From Roridomyces roridus (lineage: Eukaryota > Basidiomycota > Agaricomycetes > Agaricales > Mycenaceae): a stretch of 64,000 bases of DNA. The DNA lies in contig JARKIF010000095.1 in the NCBI GenBank assembly GCA_029378245.1, forward strand, positions 1 through 64,000. The letters are read 5' to 3'. The translations under genes were made by a program, and so were the position numbers. The notes below the pieces were generated by a model. The model searched no databases. It had not been told where the DNA came from and worked only from the letters and a program-made list of their open reading frames with translations. Position 1 is the first letter of the stretch, and every line of letters begins with the position of its first letter. This document shows positions 36,056 to 47,790 of this stretch, piece after piece.

Positions 36056-36640
36056 CTCGACGGCGAAGAGGGGCGGGGAATTCGGGAAATAATGCCCGTC
36101 TATTCTATCCGGGTGAGTATATTTCGTATCTACTTTGTAAGCCAGCTCAATGAGATCATCAGCGGGCGCACACTCGTGACCTCCCCCAACAATCTGCGGG
36201 GCCGTCCTCTCTTGCTTTCCACCACCACCGACCCTTCATACAAACACGCTTCGTTGATGCAAGGCGCGTACGCGTCGAGGGGTGGTGACCACCTCGTGCA
36301 TTGACCAAACACCCCACGCATTCAACAAGCTCGTCCGTATAAAATGAGCTCGACCACCAGGTGTGTACCCTACTCTCTTGAGCCCGCATCTGCTAATTTG
36401 CATTCTGCACTTCCCATCCAATGGCCAACACCCAGCAAACCACCCCCGCTACTCAGCCCCGCACCACTGCCGGTCGCGAATCTCGCTCTGTTGTCGCTGC
36501 CCCCCGCGGCGCCAACAAGGAGAATCACTCGGAGCGCCTCCGTCCGGTGCAGACCAAGGGTGTGTGATCCATCATTTTGTTCTTCTCACCAGTGATGATT
36601 TGTGCAGCATCAGACAATGGTGGTAACGACGCAGCTGGTA

Positions 36641-39377
36641 CAGTACATACTTTGCAAAAGATGGTGCTAGGTGGCAGACCATGGTTTTGCAAAAGGAAGT
36701 CGCTAGTGGGTGTACAGCCACCTGGAGCCTATATATGGTTGTGGCCAGCCGCAACTAGTTGACCGGCTGGCACGGCACATCCGGCACAGGCTATATATGG
36801 TATTAAATTTGATTTTCAGGCATTTCCACTGCACATATTTAAAATATATGAGAAATAGCCAGAAAATCAGGTCTGAAATTTTCAATCAATCACAGGGTCC
36901 ACTCCGGCCTTCTCGGAGAATCCCCGATAGGAAGAGAACATTGATGGCTTCTTCCAGATGTGATAACAATCCTGAAAGAGTAGCCGGCACATTTGGACCA
37001 GCGGCATGCATCAAAAAAGATGGGGGATCAAAAAAAAAAAAAAAAAAAATCAAAGTTGTAGAGCCGCTTGAGAGCTACAGGAGTTGCTAACATTGTTTTA
37101 CATCAAACTGATTGCTGGCCCGCAAAACGCAAAATACTTTTTCAGAGCCGAGTCTTTGCAAACCAACCACCAGGTTTTGAAAGCTGAGTGTGTCCCAAGG
37201 CTTCATACCAAAGGAACCATTATGTTTTCTAACCTCAGAGTGGTATCATCAACTCTGAATTCAAAAAGTGTTTGACATTTCGGATGCTATTCCTGATTGG
37301 GCCACCACGCTTTCCTCCCAAAAAGGCAATTTTCAGCTTTTGCACTCCCATTGGATCTGCCTCTGGGATCCTTAACAAACTTTACTGACAACAATTCTTC
37401 TTTCAATCCTTCCACATGTTTTGGCAACAAGTGTGTTACCACTTTGTGTATATACCAGCTGTAAGAGTGGAAATGGTCTGTGCATTTTTGCACCTTTGAT
37501 ATCATTTCCATGTGGTTTCATACTTTTGTGATCTGTGAGCTTAGCATGTTTATGTACCACTTAGGATGCTAGATCTCAAATATCAGTCCAGATCTGAGCC
37601 ATGGGAGAGTGTTATAAGTGAATGAGATAAAAGGTAGATCTAGGTGCAGCTATTGATATTGGCAGTTGATAACCTGATCCTTAGCACCCCAAGACTTCAA
37701 TGAGTATTATTAATGACTTTTGAAGTCTCTTACCATAAGGTGCATAATAGGCCAGGTGAAAGTGGGAAAAGTCATCAAATCCCATTTTCACTGTATTGCT
37801 CAGGCTCTTGATTTTTCCTCTGTGGTTGAAGCACATGGGACAAGTACCCTAGAGTATAGGAAGCCAGCACAACCAAGATCAGCTGAATACCTGCATAGAA
37901 AGTAAAGTTATAGGGATTTTGTGATCATTTTGGATCATTCTGTTGATAGAAGACAAAGGGAATGGAATCTGGGATATTTGAAGTCACCAATGAGGAAAGG
38001 GAGCTCAGGGGGTCCAGAAAGTGTCCTTGATCATGAAGGTTGGTGGAGAATCCATGGAGTTCTGTTCAAGAGCTCCACCGGACATTTGACCAAATTCTTA
38101 CCCTACAATCCTGCAAGACCCAAACACAACCAGTGGAATCTTGCAAATACTCTTGCAAATATGGATGGGTGGAGCAATTCTAAGATGTTCCATCTAGTTT
38201 TTAGACTCCCAATACATGTATATGGCCCTGTAGGTGCACAACAAGGGGGATCAGCTCAAAATGATCACACTCATAACTCAGGTTTCTCCTCATGTTCTAG
38301 CCAGTTTCTTTGCTCTAATGGGGTCTACTGGCAAGTGAAATGCTCACTGTGGTGTTGGAACCAATGCATTAGCCACAGGTATTGAGAACTGGTGCACACT
38401 TGCATTTGACAGAATTGAGTTGAAATCTCTCTGGAATCAGGGGCCTGGGTTGAACCTTCTTCAGATTAGAATTAATATGAGCCAGGATCAGACTTACAGG
38501 CTACAGATCACACATCTGGGCACCAGAATCATTCAGTACCAGGAAATCAGTGTTTTCAATCATACAGCAATTGTGCCTCTCAGTCAGTGTAAATGGGGGT
38601 TGTAAATACATGAAGTGGATGGGAGGGAGTGTTGCAATAGTTCTATGAAGATTCAAAAGAATTGAGGCAATGGTGGTAAAGGTATGAAGGCAACAAAAAT
38701 GGGATGAGGGTACCAGGATTTGAACTTGCGACCTTTGCAAAAAGGATTAATAAGGCATCAGTATTAAAGAGAGAAGGAACCACTAGACTATACAACCAAT
38801 ATCTTGAAGCACTGGAGACTCACCTCATCTACCAGGCTCACCTCCTTTGCTAGCCCACCATACCTACCATGCCGCTGTGCCTTGAAAAATCACCATCAAA
38901 ACACCCTGAGCAATAGGCCATACATTTTGACTCATGTAATACAGGCATTTCATTTTTCTGAAGCCGGGGTTTGGAAAGTATTTGCTCTTGTGAGCCAGCC
39001 AGACATTTTGAGCCAGTATTGTATAGGGTGATTCTGTAGCTGCAAATCAGCTCTACAACTTTGATTTTTGATCCCCGATCATTTCTGATCCATGCCGAGG
39101 GTGTGTAGTCAATTGATGCAGTGGTATCAGTCATCTCCGGAGCCATTGATGGCACTTTAAGATATTAATATCAATTACCCATTAAATAGAGCTTAACCGA
39201 GAGTTAATCTGGTTGTCCAGTATACCCGATACTGCCCCAGGATGCCGCCCTGATCCCTGTGATGGATACAGTCAGAGATAAGAGATTCGGTGCCTTTTGG
39301 GTATAGATAAAATTTACTGGTAACTTTTGCAAAACCACGGTCTGATACTTGATGTATCTTTTGCAAAAGATGTACTG
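36641..39377. mobile_element. 2737-bp TA-flanked TIR element
   Basis: Inverted ends begin CAGTACAT and share TTTGCAAAAG, CAGACC and TGGTTTTGCAAAAG over about 60 bp. TA lies on both sides (36639-36640 and 39378-39379), the usual Tc1/mariner-type duplication. The interior has no transposase, but it has a poly-A tract (37030-37048), internal inverted segments (near 37040 and 39050, around TCTACAACTTTGAT) shared with the 3620-bp element, and a tRNA-like sequence (38710-38797). It is non-autonomous and probably nested. Confidence 0.75.
38710..38797 (-). ncRNA. tRNA-like (SINE-type) sequence
   Basis: On the minus strand the sequence reads TATAGTCTAGTGGTT (A-box-like) and then GGTCGCAAGTTCAAATCC (B-box-like) at tRNA spacing, with a long unpaired middle instead of a clear anticodon arm. 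It lies inside a transposon and is best read as a tRNA-derived repeat, not a working tRNA gene. Confidence 0.4.
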
Positions 39378-42300
39378 TATGTAGTGGGTCGTGTTCCCAA
39401 CCGCATCAACATCAATCTCCGCCATTCCCGCCAGGACAACAGCAGCTCGAGCCCTCTCCCTCCCCGTCTCTCTCCCTCCCCGGGTCAGCCTCGATCGTCG
39501 TCTCCCCAGGCGGGAGAGAAGCGCCCTCGGGAGCAATTACCCCATCTGGACCTTCGTGTCATGCAGACTCGCCGCCTGAATACCGGGGGGCGTGTCAAGG
39601 CCAAAGATTTCGACGACACAACTCAAGAGGCGCTCGGGCTTGCCATCGTGATCTTCCGTGTTTTCGTCGCTGTAGGGATGCCTTCCCCGACAACAACACA
39701 GCGCTGCAGTGGGTGAGGGATGTTTGGCGTGCCGCGTGCGAGCGTATGAACGTGTCCATGGAGCTCACGCCGGATCTGAGTAAGCTGGTGAGTGTACCAT
39801 CTCCATCTTGTGCGCTGTTGATCACTTGCACAGATCACCGCTCGAGACTCGCACCTGCGCGGGGAGGTCAAGACCAAGGCTCGACCCGTCGTTGAGTTGT
39901 CCTTCAAGTTTGCCAGCGGCGAGAGCAAGACGGCCATCAGGCGGAATCGCCGCATCGCCGAGCGGATGAGGGAGGACATGGCGTTTGCTTTCAAGGTGCG
40001 TGGCTGTATTCATTCGTGAATTTCCTTTTCTCATGTCATCTCAGAACCCTGCTGCCCGGAAGGGCATATTCCGCAACATCGCTATTCAAAAGATCATCAA
40101 CGCCGTGTTCTTCGCCAATCGAAAGGACGAGGGGCCCAACTTCCCCGAGTACTTCGATCCGCTACCGCTCTTTGTACTCGCGCTTATCTTGACTGTGGTA
40201 CGTAAAATCACCGCCTGCTTTCGCTTCTATACTGACACCCGCTGCAGATCGAAAACTGCATCGACGAATGGGCGTCCGGCACCCGCACCGACATCCCCTT
40301 CACCGCCAATGAATACCGTGAAGTCTATCATCGTCATGTTGCAGCCCTGCAAGAATTTGACGAGGTCACCAAAGAGTATGGTATCCTCAACACCATTCTT
40401 CAAAACCTCCATGACTCTGGACGGTGGGCTTGTCCTTTTGACCATCATCTTGTTCTCCACTGACAACGGTGCTTCCCACAGGGCTCATTCCGGTGCCGAG
40501 CCCCGAACGGCGACTTCCAAAGGCGGCCTTCTCTCATCGGACATTGACGCTGCGCTCCGGGAGTTTGAGGAGGGGGAGTTGGAGGAAGATGAGGAGGATG
40601 AAGATGAGGAAATGGATGGGGATGACGAGGACGAGGACGACGAGTAGATACTCCCTATTGAATCACCGACGCTGATAATATTTATTCTTTTCTCCGTCTC
40701 TCTTGGATGCTGCCTAAGTATACAGTTTGTGGCTTGTTTATAGTGAGTCCAATGGCCTCTATCCAGTTCTATGTTTGCTCACATTGTACTACGCCTCTAT
40801 AGATCTACCGATCTACAAATCTACATCAATAACCCGCCAAGATATGAAGATCATGGTAGGCATCTGTCATTCAAAGTCAGAGCTACAACGTGCTATAAAA
40901 TGGGGGGATGTCGATGACACTACACAAACTATATAAGGTATGTCAAACCACAGTGTCGAGTGAATTTTTCCTGATGCAGGAATTGAAGGTGACTGGAAAG
41001 AAGATGGAGGTCGAAAGCAAGGTAATTGATCGCGTGAATTTCTCAAGGGAAACACTGCTACTTACATTCTAATCCTATAGTACATTATACAGTCGTATCG
41101 TAGCCAATACAAATCTAAGCTGTTCAAATCTAGGCGGGGAATCTCATGTGGTTGGTATGATGAATGGTGTGGAGGTATAGTAGTATGTAGAATGATAAAA
41201 GGAAGATGGAGGAAAGGTATAGCCCGGAACAATGGCAGCGACCCGGGGTACTTGGATTGCTGCCCCAGTCAGGCTCGTCGTCCGCCTGCAAGCGTCGTGT
41301 TAAGCTGTGAACCTTCAAAGACGAGTTGAAAAAGTGACATACGACACTTTGATCATCCGCCTGGGCCTTCATCTTATCCAGCCTCCGCCGGCGAGAGCTA
41401 GTCGGGGTGCGTGGTGTGCTTGAACCGTCATCGTCGTTGTCGACAGCCTACGTGTAGGGTCAGATTGTGAAGCATCAGAGATGAGGGGGAAAGTGACATA
41501 CATCACTGACAAGACCCTCCTCCGTCTTCACCTCAGACTGCTCCTTGCCCGCACTCGTACCGACGACAGCCTGCTCAGCCTGCCTGTCCGGAGTTTGACG
41601 TCGTTGCCTACCAGAGATGCATCAGCAAGCAGAACGCGGGAGGAATGTGCTGACAAACCATCGCGAGAGCCTGTTCTGGCCAACGCGACCGGGAGCTCAC
41701 CCTGTAGTCCCATTATAATGTGCACCGGTCCGCCCAGAGGTGCACGTTATAATGCGCACCCTACCTTTCCATGGGTGGTACACATTATAATGTGCACCCA
41801 CCCACCAGACGATTGCAGCTCCAGCGGCACCTCGGCATCTTTGATGCAGCTTAAATCAGGTATTTCAATTGGTTTTTTATTAAAATGAATACCTAGCTGT
41901 GCCTGAAAGACTGATAGACATCACCAGAGATCAATGGCACCCCAAAGCGGTCCAGTGATCAAAAAGCACGCCCGGCACAGTTGTTACCATCATAATTGAT
42001 CTGATGCATCAAAAAAATCAAAGTTGTAGAGCGGCTTGAGGGCTACAGAAACTGTCAACATGTGTTTTAGCTCAAAAGGCTTGGTTAGCTTGCAAAATGC
42101 AAAATACTTTCCCAAACCAGAGTCTTGGTTTATCAAGTCACAATTTAAGGGCTCCGAAAGGTCAAATTCAAGTCATTTGATCTCATCTGCCATGAGTGAA
42201 AGGCCGTCATGGGGCTGGCAGCCGCGCTTCCGGCAAAATCGACCCACGTTGATTGTACGTGTTGATTTTCTGATTGTACATGTTGATTTCCTCGCTTAAG

Positions 42301-42816
42301 CACTCGACATTGACTCGAGATTTAGCTTTCACCCAGCAGCACACAGAGCTGAATCTACCACTTGCCGGCCACTTGCATTTGGCTGGTAAATGATAAATCC
42401 CAGAATGACTCGGACTCACCGGGATGACTAGCCGAGTAATCAACATGTACAATCAACAAATCAACATGTACAATCAGCATGGGTCGATTTTGACGGAAGC
42501 GCGGCTGCTAGCCCCTTGAAGGCCGTTGAATGAGATGAGAACAAGAACCAACAGATTGCCCGACCATACCATAGGCCCCAGCGGCAACCTGTCCATGGCT
42601 GTATTTTCTACTTGTATTTTGCTCTCTCCTTATGGCTTCCTTTTTTCTTGGAGGTCTCGGGTTCAATCCCTGCACCCCTCTCTTTTTGTTCCCTTTTGCC
42701 ACAGGGGCTTCCCAATGATTGTCTAGGCCATAAGCTGCTAGTATGAGATCATGAAAAGTAAGAATGGCACCAATACTTCAAATTTCTACCAGGTTTGATC
42801 CCGATTTCCAATTGTA

Positions 42817-44397
42817 GCCACTACGCTTTTGTCCCAGAAAGGAAATTTTCGAGTTTCTGTCCTCCCATCGGTTTTCCTGGGATCTGCTGGCTGCCTCTTG
42901 TGTCAAGGACCTTTCTTATAGTTTAAATGTATGTCTTGGTAGCCATTTGAGATTCCAGTGACACTGTTATAGGCTTGTAATTGTAGAAATAGACTGTCTT
43001 TGGGTGATCTGTTGATATGACTTGTATCTTGGCTCCCCAATGCTGTATGGATACACCTAATGAATTCTCATGGTGGTATAGAAGATTGCCAATGTAATCT
43101 GGGCAGAGGAACCTGCTCCCAATGTGACCTGTAGATGAATCAATGAAAATGTTGATCTGGCTGCAGGTATTGATAGCATTGAGGGAACCTGTGATCCCAA
43201 GTATCCTGAAGTAGATAGGATGACCCTTAATCAATTTTGAGCAGTTGCCTACTTAAGACTATACAACAAACCAGGTCAATGTGTGATAGTGTCTGAAAAA
43301 GACTGTTGCTTGTATTGTGCATTCCCTCAATTTTACCTGGTGATACCAATGGCACAGGGGACATTTGGGATGGCACATAGAGAGTTCAGAACCAGAGATC
43401 ACTACACCATGTACTCAGAAACATGAGTTTCATGTGCATACATTTTTGGATCAATTCAGTGAGTGAGCACCAAGGAGGAGTAATACAGCAGAGTGGAGAC
43501 TAGAAGTGAGTAGGGAACATCCAGAGCATTCCAAAAATGTCTTATTTCATGACATTTGGTCAAGAACTGATAGAGTTCTGTTCAAGTGCTGTCCGAGTAA
43601 ATGTCCATAATCTTACCCCACACCTGTGACATCCCACCACCCATCTAGAGGAAACTTGGGCAGTTTTCACTTTGGTTGCCTACATTGGTCACTAATATAG
43701 TGTTTCATCTCTGATTCAGCCTTTGATTGAGGCTAAACATCCCCCCAGACAAGAAACTTGGGGCATCAGTGCAAAATGATCTTGGTTGAATCTCAAGTTC
43801 TACTCCCTTGCTGTTTGATTTCTTGTGTTATATTGGTGATCTGGACCTAGTAAATACCTTTTATGCCCCAGGATTGAACACATGAACTGTACAGGAGGAG
43901 AAATAGTGCACAGTGGATTTTGACCAAGTTATGATAGAATCTCTTTGGACTCATATGCCTGCAAGAAACTGACTTTCAATTCGAGTTTTGATAGTGTCTA
44001 GGCATCTCAGAATCCCTGAGATCACAAGGAATACTCCCTCTATCAACACAGACCAGAAAATCACTGCCTGGGTTGATGCATCCTGTATTGTTCCTCAATG
44101 GTCTTTGTCCTTGGTATTGAGCAACCAAGCTCATTGAATGATTCTTGAAAACACTCAGGAGAAATATCTCAAGGATTGAACCAGGCCAGCAAATGTTATC
44201 ATGAACTGAGAAAAGTGCTCTCTGTTCAACCCATACAGTGTCCTGTTCATGCTCTGCTGCCCTCTAATGGCAGTCAAAAGATGTAGAATGGTTCAAAGAA
44301 GAGTTCATAGGCAGGATGCTTCCCAAAATGGAGAGATCTCGGCTTGGATTCCTTTAAAAACGCGAAATTTCCTTTTTGGGAAGAAAGCGTAGTGGCT
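42817..44397. repeat. Nested inverted-rep­eat pair, about 1.6 kb
   Basis: GCCACTACGCTTTT...CCCAGAAAGGAAATTT at the left is matched in inverted form at 44361-44397 (GAAATTTCCTTTTTGGGAAG and CGTAGTGGC). A single similar arm is present at about 37295-37340 in the other large element. The pair probably marks a smaller element nested in the 3620-bp one. Confidence 0.55.
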
Positions 44398-44552
44398 CCT
44401 GTCAATCAAAGCTGACATCAAACCCCGGAGATGAAGCATTTCAGAAGGTTCAACTTACATTGAGGCTTTGACTATTATTGAGGTTCATACATAAGGTATG
44501 GGGAGTCAGAATTGTAGGTACAGAGGCAGGGAAAGGGCAAAAAGGAGGAAAA

Positions 44553-44634
44553 AGCATGGCCCAGGGTTTGAACCTGGGGCAAAAGCAAAAGAGGTATAGC
44601 ATGAGCAAGGGAACATAACAAGTAGACTAAGCAG
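44553..44634 (-). ncRNA. tRNA-like (SINE-type) sequence
   Basis: The minus strand has TTAGTCTACTTGTTA (A-box-like) and CCCAGGTTCAAACCCTGGG, a perfect T-arm-like hairpin with a B box. No anticodon arm can be drawn with confidence. A further isolated B-box-like GGGTTCAATCCC occurs near 42659 on the plus strand. These are tRNA-derived repeats within the 3620-bp element. Confidence 0.4.
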
Positions 44635-45892
44635 ACATTGAGAACAGGCCATTGGGAATAGGTGTGGTACTGATTTAGTCCTCCATTTCAACTGTTCTCT
44701 GATCACCACCGAGTATAGATCACAAATGTTGATGGGGACCAGTATTCACTCTCAGGGCGTCAACCAGTCATGTTTAAATCACATTCCATGATGCTGGGTC
44801 TTTCCACAGTATTTTGCATTACATGGGCTAGGCAAGTGTCTTTAAAGACAAGGATATAAAGAGCTGATGTGGCCCAGAGCAAGAGCTATAACTTTGATGT
44901 ACATCATTATTTGATGGCCGATGTGATGTCAGTCTCTTTGGATCTGGCCCTGATCAACAATTGATGCTGCAGTAATGGCTCCGGCTGTGGATTGATGCCA
45001 TCAATATAGGGTCACCCAATTTTGATCGGAATCATCACATTTCGATATTGATGCCTGCAGATCATGAGAATTGATCCCAATTTGCAGCCGGGGTTTTTCT
45101 CTATTTTTATTGCCATTTTCTATGAATATCAGCTATTTACAAATAAATAGCAGTGGAAAAGGGAGGTTAATAACACCTACTGGACTGCCGGGATGCCGGG
45201 GGTGATCTGGATATACCTGACGTGTTCTGGGTAGGGTGCACATTATAATGTGCACCACCACTGGAAAGGCAGGGTGCGCATTATAACGTGCACCTGTGGG
45301 CGGACCGGTGCACATTATAATGGGACTACTGGCTCTGGTGCGACCGGCGGGTTGGAGTGGCTTGAATAAAGGTAGATGTGACAGAGATCTCGTCCGCTTC
45401 TCGCTGCAAAGACGGTGAGATACAAGAACTCGTGGGTGAGGAGACGACAGACAGTGTGCGTGCCCTCGTCTTCCGCCTGTATTCGCAGGGTCAAATTCAT
45501 ATCTGAAAAGCTGCAGGTGACGTACGTCCAGATGCCCCCACGTTGCGAATTGTGTTTCCTCCAGCACGTCCTGGAGGTCATAAACCGTCAACTCATCCCC
45601 AGAGTCGATAGGCGGCAGTTTGTCGCTGCCATCCGAGCCGTGGACCAACGTGTACATCGCCCGCACCATCTTGAGGTCTGCGGAACGAGAACAAGATCAG
45701 AGTCGGTAAAAGCGGGCGAAAGACAAAACACACCGTTCGAAACGCAGTGCGCATCCCCTCGAGTGAATGTGCCCTTGCCAGTTGCCTTGCGGGGCCTGAT
45801 GCGTTGGTTAGTGATGCACCATGAAAAGCTTGAACAAAACTCACTTGGCGGACTTGCCAGTCTTCTTGGGCGGCTCTTGCTGAACCTCTGGG

Positions 45893-46229
45893 TATTTTGG
45901 CCCCCCTGCTGCCTGTACATGCCTCCCAAGGGCTTCCAGTCCATTCTGTCAGCCCTGGAGCCCAATATCGGGGTTTTCCGTCGAAATTCTGAGTTGACAA
46001 AGGTCCGCATGTGACCAGAGCACGTGACTAATCGGACACGTGACCAAGTCGGGAGCATGTCCCGAAAAAAATGAGAAAGTTCACTGGGGCTCTATTCAGT
46101 GGCCTACTATGCAAACAGAGCCTTTCCAGTGTCTGCAGAAATTTGGTACAAAACTTTTTTTTCAGCTCTTGGAGGGACCCCCCCCCTCCCCTCCTATAAT
46201 AGGAAATTTCTTATCTTTGGTGCCCCTTG
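45893..46229. mobile_element. Truncated relative of the 30.7-kb MITE
   Basis: The minus strand is similar to 30669-31020: it starts CAAGGGGCACCAAAGATAAG and shares the G-rich block and the two TCACGTG motifs, but the second terminal repeat is missing. It lies inside family copy F between AYNFYN and PEVQQEPP. No target duplication can be seen because one end is lost. Confidence 0.65.
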
Positions 46230-47039
46230 CGTCTCGTTGTAAAAATTGTAGGCCTCCAAGCCGGTTTCAATCAGCGGGGTTAGGGTTTCCACTAACCACT
46301 CGATCATCACCTTGTCGAAAGAGAGCGGGTCACCGACGACCCAATCATTGACCCAGCCAGCGCTACCGACAAGCTGGTAGAACGGCGTCAAAGCCTTGCA
46401 GTGCCGGCGTGGCATTTCGAACTGCCTTCCGGCGTGCCTCGTTTTGAGCGTGATTTTTCTCACGACAGACTCGCTGAGGATCGCATCCTGAAGCGCCTTG
46501 AGAATATGGCATGAGCGCGCAACCCAGAGGGAACCGAGGCAGAAACGCACCTTGCACAAACCGCTCTCAGGTGCAGCGTGGAGACCGCCAGTGACCGTTT
46601 CAAATGCTACAGTAAACCCTGCGGCAGCGACTACTCGCCCTGACGTGCGATTGAGTACTAGCTGACAAACATGGACGGGAAGACACACCTCGACTCTCGA
46701 TAGGGTTCCTAGTCCTTCCCATGGTGAACGAAACGGTGCTCCAGGCGCTCTCTTCGAGAGGAGGAGCAGTGACGACGAAATGAGAGCCCTGGGCGCGGTT
46801 GTGGACTTGCTCAAGGATGTAGGCATCTTGCTGTATGACCACCGTGTTCGGGGGCTTTCGGAATGGTTGGGTGTCACCGAGGTACTGGAGCAAGTCGGAC
46901 TTGTCCATGATGGAGGAAGAGGAAATGGAATCGCGGTGTTTGATCCGTCAACTTGCGCTGCCAAAACGGCCTACTAGCTGCAGCAGTATTACTCTCGAGG
47001 CAGGGTATATATCAAGGTTACGTTGGCACCTCTCGCCAG

Positions 47040-47121
47040 ATTCCTTGGCTCAACGGCAAACAGTGTTCCCGCCTTGAGACCGAACCTCCATGAGGGACTG
47101 GGGTTCGAATCCCTAAGGCAT
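47040..47121 (+). ncRNA. tRNA-like sequence upstream of copy F
   Basis: Close relative of 9199-9282: TTGGCTCAACGG (A-box-like, one change) and GGTTCGAATCC (perfect B box), with ends ATTCCTT and AAGGCAT pairing at 6 of 7 positions. It lies divergently upstream of copy F, exactly as the other does for copy C. Probably part of the duplicated block. Confidence 0.5.
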
Positions 47122-47129
47122 CAACTCTT

Positions 47130-47785
47130 GCCTGGAAATCTTATCAGACGTACGGGAGAGGGTGGCAACCACATTTTTCGAGTTCACGTTCATGCAGGTA
47201 TTTTTTGTATTTTAGTGCTCGAGAAGACGCGAAAATTACGCTGTACGAAGTGCAAATAGGAAACGCCATTGCATCTTTTTCTTCCGATATCTTCAACAAC
47301 TTGAAATGGGCAAAAGAAAAGCCTCCGCGGAAGCGCTTCAGACGTCGCACGCTGTCCATCCCGTCGATCCCCCGCATATCGTAAATCTCGAGCTAAGCGA
47401 TATCGCATTGTGATCGCATATATGAAGGCTAGCTGATCTCGCGCGCAAATCTCCTTTGTCTGCCAGGCATAGATATTCAAAAAATCCGGGCGATTTAGCA
47501 ACCCCAGAATAAGCGTCTCACGACTTGCTTCGAATGCGCGCCTGTAGCACCGAAATCAGTCGAATAGCCAGAGGGTCCAATTAACGAACGCACCTCTTGA
47601 ATTATCGACTCATGGCCACAGAGACGTCGACCGCTCAGTCCATCAAGGAAACCGGCGAAGAGAGTTCATGTGCAGGATTCTGCAGGTCAGTCTGATAATT
47701 GTATCATCATTAATCATTCCAAACGAGAATTACAATAGTAACAATATTCGTACACATTCACTTCAAGAAACGCTAAGCCTGTGAT
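47130..47785. other. No gene seen
   Basis: Sequence between the tRNA-like element and the F-box gene. Short frames only, with no motif or repeat I could support. Confidence 0.35.
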
Positions 47786-47790
47786 ACATC

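Larger units (their letters stand above)
36421..40647 (+). pseudogene. DUF6532-domain protein, interrupted by a transposon
   Basis: The start MANTQQTTPATQPRTTAG and NKENHSERLRPVQTK form exon 1. A 2737-bp element (36641-39377) sits at the donor of the next intron. The gene resumes at about 39438 with a Ser/Pro-rich stretch and VKAKDFDDTTQEALGLAI, the opening of DUF6532, then DAFPDNNTALQWVRDVW, ACERMNVSMELTPDLSKL, LRGEVKTKARPVVELSF, NPAARKGIFRNIAIQKI, NCIDEWASGTRTDIPFT and an acidic end (40545-40644). Four later introns are clean GT-AG. Near 39673 the frame shifts by one base between FVAV and DAFPD, so the gene is probably broken. DUF6532 proteins are abundant in Agaricomycetes and have no known function. 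The exon-2 frame depends on which donor is used near 36560. Confidence 0.75.
41707..45326. mobile_element. 3620-bp TA-flanked TIR element in an exon of copy F
   Basis: Inverted ends of about 90 bp start GTCCCATTATAATGTGCACC and contain several ATAATG(T/C)GCAC units; the right end is the near-exact complement (45235-45326). TA flanks both ends (41705-41706 and 45327-45328). Removing the element and one TA rejoins the host exon in frame. The interior has no transposase; it includes segments similar to those in the 2737-bp element, an inner inverted pair (42817-42852 and 44361-44397) and tRNA-like boxes. It is a non-autonomous, nested element. Confidence 0.8.
41100..46908 (-). pseudogene. RNase III-fold-like family, copy F, interrupted twice
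   Basis: Exon 1 (46689-46908, phase 1) starts MDKSDLLQYLGD and has HFVVTAPPLEESAWS. Exon 2 (46551-46639; 89 nt, as in copy C) starts G-R-V-V-A-A-A and reads FTVAFETVTGG. Exon 3 from 46496 holds AILSESVVRKI, core TPFYQLVGSAGW and WLVETLTPLIETGLEAYN. A truncated MITE (45893-46229) then intervenes before PEVQQEPPKKTGKSAK, LKMVRAMYTLVHGSDGS and DELTVYDLQDVLEE. A 3620-bp element (41707-45326) splits the next exon; across it the frame reads NPPVAPEPV then QGELPVALARTGSRDG. A hydrophilic tail (QTPDRQAEQAVVGTSAGKEQ, TRTPTSSRRRRLDKMKAQ) ends near 41133. The active-site acids expected in RNase III are absent. Confidence 0.6.
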
